In this document: positions 14,937 to 23,128 of the stretch, piece after piece
Layout of the letters: every line of letters begins with the position of its first letter
How positions within the stretch are numbered: the stretch's first letter is position 1
Assembly (NCBI RefSeq): GCF_037029465.1
Contig: NZ_JAYMEM010000001.1
Span: forward strand, 124,001-188,000
Source of the DNA: Mesoflavibacter sp037029465
GTDB lineage: Bacteria > Bacteroidota > Bacteroidia > Flavobacteriales > Flavobacteriaceae
Reading direction: 5' to 3'
DNA length: 64,000 nt
Made by a program: the position numbers and the translations under genes
Notes under the pieces: model-generated
The model's database searches: none
Seen by the model: only the letters and a program-made list of their open reading frames with translations
Told to the model about the DNA's origin: nothing

Positions 14937-16700
14937 ATGAGCTTAAAAAATATAGAAACTAATCCAATTTTAGACCGCTTACCAAAGCACTTAACGCAAT
15001 TTATAAAACCTCAAAATTACGAGGATTACAGTGCAATTGATCAAGCTGTTTGGCGTTATGCAATGCGTAAAAATGTAGATTATTTAAGTCAAGTAGCGCA
15101 TAACTCTTACTTAGAAGGTTTAAAACAAACAGGAATTAGTATAGACGCTATACCAAATATGTATGGTATGAATCGTATTTTAAAAGAAATTGGTTGGGCT
15201 GCAGTTGCTGTTGATGGTTTTATCCCACCAAATGCTTTTATGGAATTTCAAGCTTATAATGTTTTAGTAATTGCTAGTGATATTAGACAGTTAGAGCATA
15301 TTGAATATACGCCTGCTCCAGATATTATTCATGAAGGTGCAGGACATGCACCAATTATTGCAAATCCAGAATATGCTGAATATTTAAGACGTTTTGGAGA
15401 AATTGGTTGCAAAGCCATAAGTAGCGCAAAAGATTACGAATTATATGATGCTGTAAGACATCTTTCTATAATAAAAGAAGCACCAAATACGCCACAAGAC
15501 GAGATTGATAAAGCTGAAAAAAAAGTTGAAGATTTACAACAAAATATGGGCAAACCAAGTGAAATGGCTTTAATAAGAAATTTACATTGGTGGACTGTAG
15601 AATACGGTTTAATTGGCACACTTGAACAGCCTAAAATTTACGGAGCTGGATTATTATCTTCTATCGGGGAAAGTGCTTGGTGCATGACCGATAAAGTGAA
15701 AAAACTACCGTACTCTATAGAAGCTACTTTTCAGGATTTTGATATTACAAAACCACAACCACAACTATTTGTCACACCAGACTTTGCGCACTTAAGTTTA
15801 GTTTTAGAAGAATTTGCAAATACTATGGCATTACGTACTGGCGGCGCAAGCGCAGTAAATAAATTAATAGAAAGCAACGCACTAGGCACCATAGAATTAA
15901 GTACAGGTTTACAAATTTCGGGAGTATTTACTAATGTTATAGAAACTAACGGAAAAGTACATTACATCCAAACCACTGGTAAAACTGCATTGGCTAATCG
16001 TGATAAAGAATTAGTAGGTCATAGTACTTTAGAACATCCAGAAGGTTTTGGGTCTCCAATAGGAAAATTAAAAGGTATTAATCTTGCTATTGAAGATATG
16101 TCACCGAGAGATTTGCGTGCATATGATATTTATGAAGGTAAAACTGTAACACTTGAATTTGAAGGTAATATTACCGTAACTGGCGAAATTATTACCGGAA
16201 CTAGAAACCTTCAAGGAAAAATTATATTAATAAGCTTTAAAAACTGTACCGTAAAACATAACGATACAGTTTTATTTAAACCAGAATGGGGACAGTATGA
16301 TATGGCTGTTGGCAAAGAAGTTATTTCCGGTTATTCTGGACCTGCAGATTTGCATAGCTTCGATTTGATTTCTCATAAAATTAGTAGCAATACCATTCAC
16401 GAAGAAAAATCTCCTGAAAAACTTGAGCTTATTTCACTATATAAACAAGTAAGAGATTACAGAGAAGGCACTAATAAAACTGTTTCTAGAACTAAAGTTT
16501 TAGAACAGTTACAAGACAAATTTCCTAAAGATTGGTTATTACCTGTTGAGTTATACGAATTAGCTTTTAAAGGAAATGAAAAAGATTTATGTGCTTCTAT
16601 TTTAGAACATTTAGAAACCATCAAACAAAACCGACCAAAAATTGGTCATTTAATTGATGACGGTATTAAAATTGTAAATGAAGAAGCTGTTTTAAGTTAA
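14937..16700 (+). CDS. Aromatic amino acid (phenylalanine-type) 4-monooxygenase with a long C-terminal extension
   Basis: Pterin-dependent non-heme iron hydroxylase. The ligands His132 and His137 are in HEGAGHAPIIANPEYAEY and the third ligand Glu222 is in HWWTVEYGLIGT, the pattern of phenylalanine, tyrosine and tryptophan hydroxylases. At 587 residues it is nearly twice the size of the minimal bacterial PhhA. The catalytic domain ends around residue 310; the remainder contains SNALGTIELSTGLQISG and a beta-rich part (GNITVTGEIITGTRNLQGK), with a helical tail. I do not recognise that C-terminal part as an ACT domain. Substrate preference is not decidable here. It stands alone, converging with the enoyl-CoA hydratase gene after one base. 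Confidence 0.9.
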   Translation: MSLKNIETNPILDRLPKHLTQFIKPQNYEDYSAIDQAVWRYAMRKNVDYLSQVAHNSYLEGLKQTGISIDAIPNMYGMNRILKEIGWAAVAVDGFIPPNAFMEFQAYNVLVIASDIRQLEHIEYTPAPDIIHEGAGHAPIIANPEYAEYLRRFGEIGCKAISSAKDYELYDAVRHLSIIKEAPNTPQDEIDKAEKKVEDLQQNMGKPSEMALIRNLHWWTVEYGLIGTLEQPKIYGAGLLSSIGESAWCMTDKVKKLPYSIEATFQDFDITKPQPQLFVTPDFAHLSLVLEEFANTMALRTGGASAVNKLIESNALGTIELSTGLQISGVFTNVIETNGKVHYIQTTGKTALANRDKELVGHSTLEHPEGFGSPIGKLKGINLAIEDMSPRDLRAYDIYEGKTVTLEFEGNITVTGEIITGTRNLQGKIILISFKNCTVKHNDTVLFKPEWGQYDMAVGKEVISGYSGPADLHSFDLISHKISSNTIHEEKSPEKLELISLYKQVRDYREGTNKTVSRTKVLEQLQDKFPKDWLLPVELYELAFKGNEKDLCASILEHLETIKQNRPKIGHLIDDGIKIVNEEAVLS

Positions 16701-16701
16701 A

Positions 16702-17454
16702 CTATTTATAACTAGCTAGCTTTTCTTTTGTAAAACTACTTAGCACTAATTTACCGCTAATTTTGGCGCGTTCTTTAAGTAACGTATCCCAATTTTCGGT
16801 GTTTTGCCAAAGTACGTTTTTAAGTTCTGATAACGCTTCTGGATTATAACTAGCTAATTTATTTGCGAGTTCGTTTACTGCTTGGTCTAATTCTTCAATG
16901 GTTTCAAAAATATTTGCATAAAGTCCTTTCTCTTTTGCGTATTCTGCCGAGTAAAAATTTTCGGCATCAATAGTCATTTGCGAAAATGCGGTTACTCCTA
17001 TTTTTTTAGACACTGCTGGCTCGATTACAAATGGTCCAATACCAATACTTATTTCGCTTAATTTAATAGCTGCATATTTGGTTGCTAAACAATAATCTGT
17101 TGCACTAGCCAAACCAACACCGCCACCAACAGCTTTACCTTGTACGCGCCCAATAATAATTTTACCACAAGTACGCATGGCATTGATAACGTTAGCAAAA
17201 CCAGAGAAAAATAAATCTCCTGCTTCTAAATTATCTATCGCAATTAACTCTTTAAAGCTTGCTCCTGCGCAAAATGTACGGTCGCCACCACTTTTTAAAA
17301 CAATTACTTTTACTTCATCATCGTTACCTGCATTGGTGATTACTTGCGCTAATTCTTTTAAAATAGGACTTGGCATTGCATTATGTTCTGGAGTAAAAAA
17401 CTCGATAAATGCTATATTATTTTTGGTAGTTTGCTTAACGTAAGACTGAGCCAT
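16702..17454 (-). CDS. Enoyl-CoA hydratase/isomerase family protein
   Basis: A 250-residue crotonase-fold protein. The CoA-binding and oxyanion segments are visible: FCAGASFKEL, then VQGKAVGGGVGLASATDYCLAT, followed by the active-site helix LSEISIGIGPFVIEPAVSKKIG with one candidate catalytic Glu. The second Glu of true 2-enoyl-CoA hydratases is not obvious, so isomerase, methylglutaconyl-CoA hydratase-like or other crotonase activity is possible. It is soluble. The gene is convergent with the hydroxylase gene and has no functionally informative neighbour on its strand. Confidence 0.87.
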   Translation of the reverse strand: MAQSYVKQTTKNNIAFIEFFTPEHNAMPSPILKELAQVITNAGNDDEVKVIVLKSGGDRTFCAGASFKELIAIDNLEAGDLFFSGFANVINAMRTCGKIIIGRVQGKAVGGGVGLASATDYCLATKYAAIKLSEISIGIGPFVIEPAVSKKIGVTAFSQMTIDAENFYSAEYAKEKGLYANIFETIEELDQAVNELANKLASYNPEALSELKNVLWQNTENWDTLLKERAKISGKLVLSSFTKEKLASYK

Positions 17455-17594
17455 AAATTACTGTTTTAAATTTGCTTTGTTACAAATTTAAGCCTTTAAA
17501 TCTTATCTTTAAACAGAAGTAACAATTGTTACTAAAAACATTATAGTGTTTTGTATTTTTGTATCAAACAAAACACTATTTATTTAAATATATT

Positions 17595-17900
17595 ATGGGA
17601 ATTTTGAGCTTTCTTTTCGGTAATAAAAATGAAAAAATTAAAGACTTTCAAAATAGAGGTGCAATAATTTTGGACGTTAGGTCTAAAGCCGAATATGATT
17701 CTGGCGCCATACCTGGTTCTAAACACATACCTTTACCAAGTTTACAAAGTAAAGTTGCCGAAATTAAAAAATGGAACAAACCTGTAATTACTTGTTGTGC
17801 TAGTGGTATGCGATCTGGTAGTGCTGCTGCAATTTTACGCAATAATGGCGTAGAAGTTTTAAATGGTGGCGGCTGGCAAAGCCTTGCTAGTAAACTATAA
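17595..17900 (+). CDS. Single-domain rhodanese-like sulfurtransferase
   Basis: A 101-residue rhodanese homology domain: AIILDVRSKAEYDSGAIPGSKHIPL, then the active-site loop TCCASGMRSGSAA, in which the first or second Cys corresponds to the persulfide-carrying residue. The protein starts at the ATG at 17595 (MGILSFLFGNKNEKIKDF); a longer frame from a TTG at 17559 would add residues unlike the family. The short hydrophobic N-terminus is not a convincing signal peptide. Likely roles are sulfane sulfur transfer or redox signalling. Its 3' end overlaps the convergent DUF4230 gene by six bases. Confidence 0.88.
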   Translation: MGILSFLFGNKNEKIKDFQNRGAIILDVRSKAEYDSGAIPGSKHIPLPSLQSKVAEIKKWNKPVITCCASGMRSGSAAAILRNNGVEVLNGGGWQSLASKL

Positions 17901-18503
17901 TTTTAGATTGCTTAAATCTTCTGCTTTATCTATTGTTTTTTGATTGTACTGCAAAGTCCAACCTAAACTATTAGTTAAAATATAGAATTTAGACAACTCG
18001 CTAATCAATCTATTTTCGGCATTAGATTTTAGATTTGAAGCATTGATCTTTTTAGTGATTTGCTGTTTTACCTTTTTGTTAATAGCGTTATAATCTTCGG
18101 CTTCAAAAGGGTTTAAAAAATCGGCTTGCACATCATAATACTCTAACTCGGGGAAAATTTTTATTTCCTGTTCTGGTATTTTTGTAATGGTTAGTGTTTT
18201 ATTTTCTTCGTCTAAATTAAATTCAATTTTACTTAAATCGTAAGCAACTGTAACTTCTGCATTAACAACAACTAGTGCTTTTTTTTCGACTTCAATTAAA
18301 TCTCCAAATACTGCTTTGCTGTTTTTATAGCTAAAAACTTCGCTAAAATTACCTTCGGTAACAACTAGCTTACTTACGTTTTTTATTTGTTTTTCTATTA
18401 ATGCAGAATGTTCTTGTATTAGAGTTTCTTCTTTATTAGAACATTTGTTTACAATAAACACAACCATTAAGGTCATACATATTGCTACTATTATTTTTCT
18501 CAT
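17895..18503 (-). CDS. DUF4230 domain-containing protein
   Basis: A 202-residue envelope protein with one N-terminal membrane or signal segment (IIVAICMTLMVVFIVNKC). The rest matches the DUF4230 pattern: a TEGNFSEVFSYKN start, the strand VNAEVTVAYDLSKIEFNLD, then LTITKIPEQEIKIFPELEYYDVQADFL in segments and a C-terminal Lys/Asn helix. The biochemical role of the family is unknown. No neighbour clarifies it: the upstream region is 331 bases with two hairpins and the downstream gene is convergent. Confidence 0.82.
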   Translation of the reverse strand: MRKIIVAICMTLMVVFIVNKCSNKEETLIQEHSALIEKQIKNVSKLVVTEGNFSEVFSYKNSKAVFGDLIEVEKKALVVVNAEVTVAYDLSKIEFNLDEENKTLTITKIPEQEIKIFPELEYYDVQADFLNPFEAEDYNAINKKVKQQITKKINASNLKSNAENRLISELSKFYILTNSLGWTLQYNQKTIDKAEDLSNLKL

Positions 18504-18518
18504 AATTTAAAAGTAAAG

Positions 18519-18560
18519 AAAAAAGCATCAATGTTTACAATAAACATAAGATGCTTTTTT
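18519..18560. terminator. Hairpin with A and T runs upstream of the DUF4230 gene
   Basis: AAAAAAGCATC / GATGCTTTTTT form an 11-base stem, with an inner TGTTTA...TAAACA stem. It works on either strand. Lying in the 331-base gap 18504-18834, which has no gene, it is probably a second terminator for the regulator operon or separates it from the DUF4230 gene. Confidence 0.65.
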
Positions 18561-18642
18561 ATAAGAAGATTAATAGCACTATAAAACTAGAACTATATAC
18601 TTGATTTAAAATGAATTAATTGTTATGAAATTGATAATAAAA

Positions 18643-18690
18643 AACACCAGATTTGCGTAAACTTTTGGTTGGTTTAGTAATCTGGTGTTT
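18643..18690. terminator. Hairpin after the response regulator gene
   Basis: AACACCAGATT / AATCTGGTGTT form an 11-base stem around a loop of about 25 bases containing AAACTTTTGGTTGGTTT. It lies about 150 bases downstream of the response-regulator stop codon (minus strand). Nothing else is seen in the gap between 18504 and 18834. Confidence 0.55.
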
Positions 18691-18834
18691 ATAATGAAAT
18701 ATGATTAATAGCCTTATAAAATTATAACAATCTCTGAATCATCAACTTTTTTTTCGACCAAAAGGATAAAATTTAGTTCAAGACACTATTTGTAGATAAT
18801 ATCTTACAAAGCTGAAGATTTTATTTAATATTTT

Positions 18835-19476
18835 CTAAATCAAATTGTTACGTCTTGCTTTTTGTACGGCTTCTAATTTTGAGTGCACTTGTAGCTTTGA
18901 GTAAATATTTTCTATATGTTTCCTTACTGTAGAAGGTGATAAAAATAAATTATCTGCTATAACTTTATAGCTTAATCCTTTTGACAATTGCTCTAAAACC
19001 TCAACTTCTCTATTAGTTAAATTAATATCTTCCTTTGATACATCTTTAAAATCTACTGGATTACGGAGTAATTTTAATGTTTTTAACGCTATAGAAGGAT
19101 TCATAGCTGCACCACCATTTAAAGTATCTACAACACCGTTAAACAACTCATGCGGATTGACATCTTTTAATAAGTAACCATCTGCTCCTGCTTTTATAGC
19201 GTTAAAAATATTCTCGTCATTATCAAAAACCGTTAGCATAATTATTTTTATTTGTGGATACTTTTGTTTTACTGCCAACGTAGTTTCTATACCATTTAAA
19301 ACAGGCATTTCTATATCCATTAAAAGCGCGTCTAAATTATGGTCTTGTTCTAGCTTTTCTAATAAATCTGCTCCATTATTGGCTGTAAATTTCACTTGAA
19401 TTTCTTCAAAAAAAGAAAGTTTCTCTTTTATGGATGAAATTAAAAAACTGTTATCGTCTATAATGGCTATTTTCAT
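18835..19476 (-). CDS. NarL/FixJ-type response regulator
   Basis: A 213-residue two-domain regulator. The receiver has the acidic pocket IAIIDDNS, phospho-acceptor Asp54 in LLMDIEMPVLNG, the Thr/Ser switch region IMLTVF, and Lys in YLLKDVNP. The C-terminal LuxR-type helix-turn-helix is LTNREVEVLEQLSKGLSYKV plus IADNLFLSPSTVRKHIENIY. It is the last gene of a minus-strand run that begins with the TPR histidine kinase gene, its probable partner, separated by two small envelope genes. Its targets are unknown. Confidence 0.93.
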   Translation of the reverse strand: MKIAIIDDNSFLISSIKEKLSFFEEIQVKFTANNGADLLEKLEQDHNLDALLMDIEMPVLNGIETTLAVKQKYPQIKIIMLTVFDNDENIFNAIKAGADGYLLKDVNPHELFNGVVDTLNGGAAMNPSIALKTLKLLRNPVDFKDVSKEDINLTNREVEVLEQLSKGLSYKVIADNLFLSPSTVRKHIENIYSKLQVHSKLEAVQKARRNNLI

Positions 19477-19491
19477 TAGTTTTATTTTTAA

Positions 19492-19737
19492 TTAATTTGA
19501 AATTTCCTTTAGTAAATCAACTTGTCTCTTGATAAGATTAAGCTTAAAATTTAACAACTTATAGTTATAATCTTTAGCAGTAAAAAGTTTAGTGTTTTTC
19601 TCATTTTCAAAATTTAAGTTAGTATTCAAACTATTCATAATATAATTATGACGCTGTTTTTCTTTTTTTATAAATTGAAAATGCCAGATTAAAACAAATA
19701 CTAAAGTTAACGTAAATAAAATTATTGGTGTTTCCAT
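19492..19737 (-). CDS. Small single-pass membrane protein between kinase and regulator genes
   Basis: An 81-residue protein: an N-terminal transmembrane helix (IILFTLTLVFVLIWHFQF, residues 5-22), then a Lys/Asn-rich segment and a C-terminal amphipathic, coiled-coil-like helix (KLLNFKLNLIKRQVDLLKEI). I recognise no family. The spacing (15 bases before the regulator, 16 after the lipoprotein gene) makes it part of the two-component operon, and a topology with a cytoplasmic helix could let it contact the kinase. That is inference from context and topology only. Confidence 0.6.
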   Translation of the reverse strand: METPIILFTLTLVFVLIWHFQFIKKEKQRHNYIMNSLNTNLNFENEKNTKLFTAKDYNYKLLNFKLNLIKRQVDLLKEISN

Positions 19738-19753
19738 TTTTTATTTTGTTTAG

Positions 19754-21085
19754 CTATTCAATTAAGTCCACATTACAATAGTCTTTATCCTGATATGTTA
19801 TATTTACAAATTGCTGTGTTACTATTGATACATTTAAATCTGTAACATCAACCATAAAATCTGAAACAGAAAAACCTGATACATCTGTAAAATTATAGGG
19901 AATTAAATCTATGTTATGATTTAAAAAATTTAAGTCTGCTATTGAAATTTTTGTGCAAATTTGGTTTGGATTGTAATTAAAAACACCAATATATTCTGAT
20001 TGTGTTACAACACTACCTTGTGACTGAAATTGTAAAAAACTACCTGTGCTTTGACTAAACACACTACCTTGATGATATTTATTTGAAAGCAATTGACCTT
20101 CTTCATTAATAGAATAAGTTATTAATCCTCTTAAATAGTATTTATTAAGACCAAACTCTTCTATTGAAATACCACCAGGACTAAAATTTGTACCACCTTG
20201 AGTATTATCTATTGAAAATTGATGATTCCAATGGTCAATCAAATTTCCGTTTAAATCAAAAACCATATAACCTCCAAGTCCAGTCGCGTTATATTGAAAA
20301 GTATTATAAGGCCAAATTATTTTATCTGTACTTGTAATAATTGGCACAGAAGAAGTTAATAAAGCATCTGGTCTAGTATCTGATGCTTTTTTCATGAAAA
20401 TATTATTTCCTTGCCAATCAAATTTTGCTATAACAGCATCACTACCTAATCTTCCAAATGCATAAAATCCATCTGCAACAGCTACATTTCTTAACCAATG
20501 ATAAGTTGTATTATTTTCTATTGCCTTAATTAATAGTCCTGTTGTGGCATCAATAATAAACATCCATTGCATGTTACATACAACTAGCTTATTATTTTTT
20601 ATATTACTTATTGAGTTGTAATAGTACGAATCGTAATATGGCAAAGAGTAAAAATCGTACTTTTTTTGCCAAACAACATTTAAACTATCGTTTAGTCTTA
20701 TTGCAAAAACACGACCAGAATTAACATTAGAGCTACTAAAAACAGTACCGCTAATTAATAAATCTCCTGACTGATCTAAATAATAATGATGAACATCTAT
20801 ATCTCCATTAATTTGAATTGTATTTAGTTGATTAGTTTGAAAATTTAAAAATGAAACTGTTACAAAATATTCTCCTAAGTTTTGCTTAGCAATAAAAATT
20901 CCGTTTTCATTTTGAGCTTTAAAACCATCTAATCTATTTATATAGGCTTGACCATCAAAAAGCAACTGGTTAGCATTAGAATTTGTAGACGAGTTATTAT
21001 TTTCTGCTTCATCATCAGAAGATTTTGAACATGAAAAACACATCAAAATTATTAAAAGTAAAAACAGAGTAGCAGGCTTTTTCAT
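19754..21085 (-). CDS. Lipoprotein of unknown function in the two-component operon
   Basis: A 443-residue lipoprotein (lipobox MCFSCSK, Cys19) followed by an acidic Asn/Ser linker, which contains the DDEAE segment, and a long beta-rich region. Repeated strands such as YYLDQSGDLLISGTVFSS, NNKLVVCNMQWMFIIDATTG and VAVADGFYAFGRLGSDAVIAK suggest a beta-propeller with about six or seven blades, possibly ligand- or glycan-binding. No enzyme motif is visible. It lies between the kinase and the small membrane protein genes. It may be a sensory partner of the kinase or a target of the system. Confidence 0.6.
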   Translation of the reverse strand: MKKPATLFLLLIILMCFSCSKSSDDEAENNNSSTNSNANQLLFDGQAYINRLDGFKAQNENGIFIAKQNLGEYFVTVSFLNFQTNQLNTIQINGDIDVHHYYLDQSGDLLISGTVFSSSNVNSGRVFAIRLNDSLNVVWQKKYDFYSLPYYDSYYYNSISNIKNNKLVVCNMQWMFIIDATTGLLIKAIENNTTYHWLRNVAVADGFYAFGRLGSDAVIAKFDWQGNNIFMKKASDTRPDALLTSSVPIITSTDKIIWPYNTFQYNATGLGGYMVFDLNGNLIDHWNHQFSIDNTQGGTNFSPGGISIEEFGLNKYYLRGLITYSINEEGQLLSNKYHQGSVFSQSTGSFLQFQSQGSVVTQSEYIGVFNYNPNQICTKISIADLNFLNHNIDLIPYNFTDVSGFSVSDFMVDVTDLNVSIVTQQFVNITYQDKDYCNVDLIE

Positions 21086-21169
21086 TTATAAAATTTATTA
21101 ATTTTTATAATATCAAAGCTACTATTACAGAGGTGATTTTAAAATAAGGCACTTGCCCTATTTAAACAC

Positions 21170-22981
21170 TTACATTTCAAATTTTATGGTGATTTCTGTT
21201 CCTTGATTGGAAGATTTCATTTCAAAATCTGCATCAATTTCGTTAGCTCTTTTCTTCATTGATGAAAGACCATTTCCTGCTTCTATAGTTGATTGATCAA
21301 ACCCAACACCATTGTCTATAATCGAAATTTTTAAATCACTACCATCTATCTCAAAATTAACTACAATTTTAGTTGCTTTTGCGTGTTTTACCGCATTGTT
21401 TATTGCCTCTTGAATGATGCGATACACATCTATTCCTTGAAGTGAATTAAGTTTAACATTATCGGTGTCTTTAGGATAATTAAATTCAAAATCAATACCT
21501 AACAAAGAGGTTTTTGCAGCTTCTATAAAGTTGGTGGTTCTTGTTTTTAGGTCTTCAAAAGTAATTTCTTCTTTATTCATTGCCCAAATTGTATCGCGCA
21601 AATCTGTGATTGTACTTCGGGTAAAATTACCAATAGAATCGAACTTATTGTAAAGTTTTTCTTTGGTAAACTCAAAATATTTTAAATTGTCTAAAGACGA
21701 AATTATAAAGGTTAATTGCGAACCAATATTATCATGTAAGTCTTTAGAAATAGCTAATCGTTGTTCTTGTAAATTGTTTTGATTTTCAATTTTTATTAAA
21801 GCTTCTTTCAACTCATTTTCTTTAATAATCTGCTTGTTTTTTAAACGTTGTTGCTTGTAAACTAAATAACCTATTAAACCTAAAAAAAATGCTAAACCAA
21901 ACGCATAATAAATTAAGGTTGTTCTTCTTTTAATTTTTGCTTCTTTAATTAAAATATCAGACTTAGCTTCTGCTAGTTGTTTTTCTTTCTTCTCAGTTTC
22001 AAATTGTATTTGAAGTTCTTCAATTTTATTTTGAGCTAATACATTTTCTGTACTGTCTTTTAATGATTGAAACTTTTCTTTAAATTGAAATGCTTGTTTA
22101 TAATTATCAATTTTTTGATAGCATTCGGCTATTTTTTGATAACAATATTTTTCTAAATTTTTGTATTTGTATTTGTTAGCAGACTGTGCGCATTTTTTAT
22201 AATTTTCTATTGCTTTTTCGTAATTTCCTTCTTGTTGAAAAATTTCAGCGACGTGCACGTAGTTTACAGTAATCCCATAATTATCTGCAATTTTATTTCT
22301 TATAACTGAAGAGCTATCTACATAGGTTTTTGCTAAGTCATAATTTTGTTTTTCGGCAAACGTATTAGCTATATTTGCGTAGCTGTAACCAAGCCCTATG
22401 CTATCTTTTAACTGCTTTTTTATGGCTAAAGATTTATATTGATAATATAAGGCACTATCCAGCTTTTTGTCCATACTTAACAACACGCCGTAATTATCAT
22501 ATACTGGATTTAATCCTTCTAAATCATTTTCAATTTCTAGAAGTTTTATTCCTTTTCTCATGTAATAAAACCCTTTTTCTAAATCTCTGGTTTTTAAATT
22601 GTAGCCTAAACCGCCATAAGCAATTCCTGCTTTGGTATTGTTTTTTTGATTTTCAAAAATTCTTATCGCTTGTAACGTGTATTCTAACCCTTGGTCAAAC
22701 TTATTTTGATATGCTTTTAACAACCCATATTTAAACATAATTTCACCTAAAGCAATACTATCGTTTATGCTTTTAGAAAGTTCTATTCCTTTGTTAAATA
22801 ATTGCTCTGACTTTTCTAGTTCTGCAACAAAACTTCCGTAAGGAATTTCTATAATACTACTTAAAGCTTGCTCTGGTTTTTGAGTTTTAATGACTGCACT
22901 TATACTGTCTATATATGTATTTTGGTTTTGCGCGAAAAGATTAAATCCTATAAAAAAGAAAAGAAAGAAAAAGCGATTCAT
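21170..22981 (-). CDS. TPR-containing sensor histidine kinase (HisKA_3 type)
   Basis: A 603-residue membrane kinase. A signal peptide (FFFLFFFIGFNLFAQ) precedes a periplasmic array of tetratricopeptide repeats (about residues 70-320; units such as LGYSYANIANTFAEKQNYDL and EKAIENYKKCAQSANKY). A transmembrane helix follows (TTLIYYAFGLAFFLGLIGYLV, near residue 355), then a coiled-coil linker, the dimerisation/phosphorylation helix with His in LAISKDLHDNIGSQL, and a C-terminal HATPase with the N-box (NNAVKHAKA) and G-box (ISIIDNGVGFDQS). The DLHDNIG H-box is characteristic of kinases pairing with NarL-type regulators, matching the regulator encoded three genes on. The stimulus is unknown. Confidence 0.92.
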   Translation of the reverse strand: MNRFFFLFFFIGFNLFAQNQNTYIDSISAVIKTQKPEQALSSIIEIPYGSFVAELEKSEQLFNKGIELSKSINDSIALGEIMFKYGLLKAYQNKFDQGLEYTLQAIRIFENQKNNTKAGIAYGGLGYNLKTRDLEKGFYYMRKGIKLLEIENDLEGLNPVYDNYGVLLSMDKKLDSALYYQYKSLAIKKQLKDSIGLGYSYANIANTFAEKQNYDLAKTYVDSSSVIRNKIADNYGITVNYVHVAEIFQQEGNYEKAIENYKKCAQSANKYKYKNLEKYCYQKIAECYQKIDNYKQAFQFKEKFQSLKDSTENVLAQNKIEELQIQFETEKKEKQLAEAKSDILIKEAKIKRRTTLIYYAFGLAFFLGLIGYLVYKQQRLKNKQIIKENELKEALIKIENQNNLQEQRLAISKDLHDNIGSQLTFIISSLDNLKYFEFTKEKLYNKFDSIGNFTRSTITDLRDTIWAMNKEEITFEDLKTRTTNFIEAAKTSLLGIDFEFNYPKDTDNVKLNSLQGIDVYRIIQEAINNAVKHAKATKIVVNFEIDGSDLKISIIDNGVGFDQSTIEAGNGLSSMKKRANEIDADFEMKSSNQGTEITIKFEM

Positions 22982-23048
22982 GTAAGTTGGTTTTAGTCTT
23001 ATAAAGTAAAGTGATAAATATTATATTTCAAAAAAAGCTAAAAAAAAA

Positions 23049-23094
23049 TAAACACCAACTTATAAGTAAAACTTATTTTAGTTGTTGGTGTTTA
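23049..23094 (-). terminator. Terminator downstream of the PQQ-like propeller gene
   Basis: AAACACCAAC / GTTGGTGTTT is a 10-base stem with an inner ATAAGT-AAA-ACTTAT hairpin; a run of A on the plus strand (T on the minus strand) follows in the direction of the 23129-25018 gene. Confidence 0.75.
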
Positions 23095-23128
23095 CAGATT
23101 AATAGCGCGTTTTTAGTGTTTTTTAATA

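Noticed and set aside
17559..17594. Upstream TTG start for the rhodanese gene
   Set aside because: The extra 12 residues are unlike the family, and a standard ATG follows at 17595.
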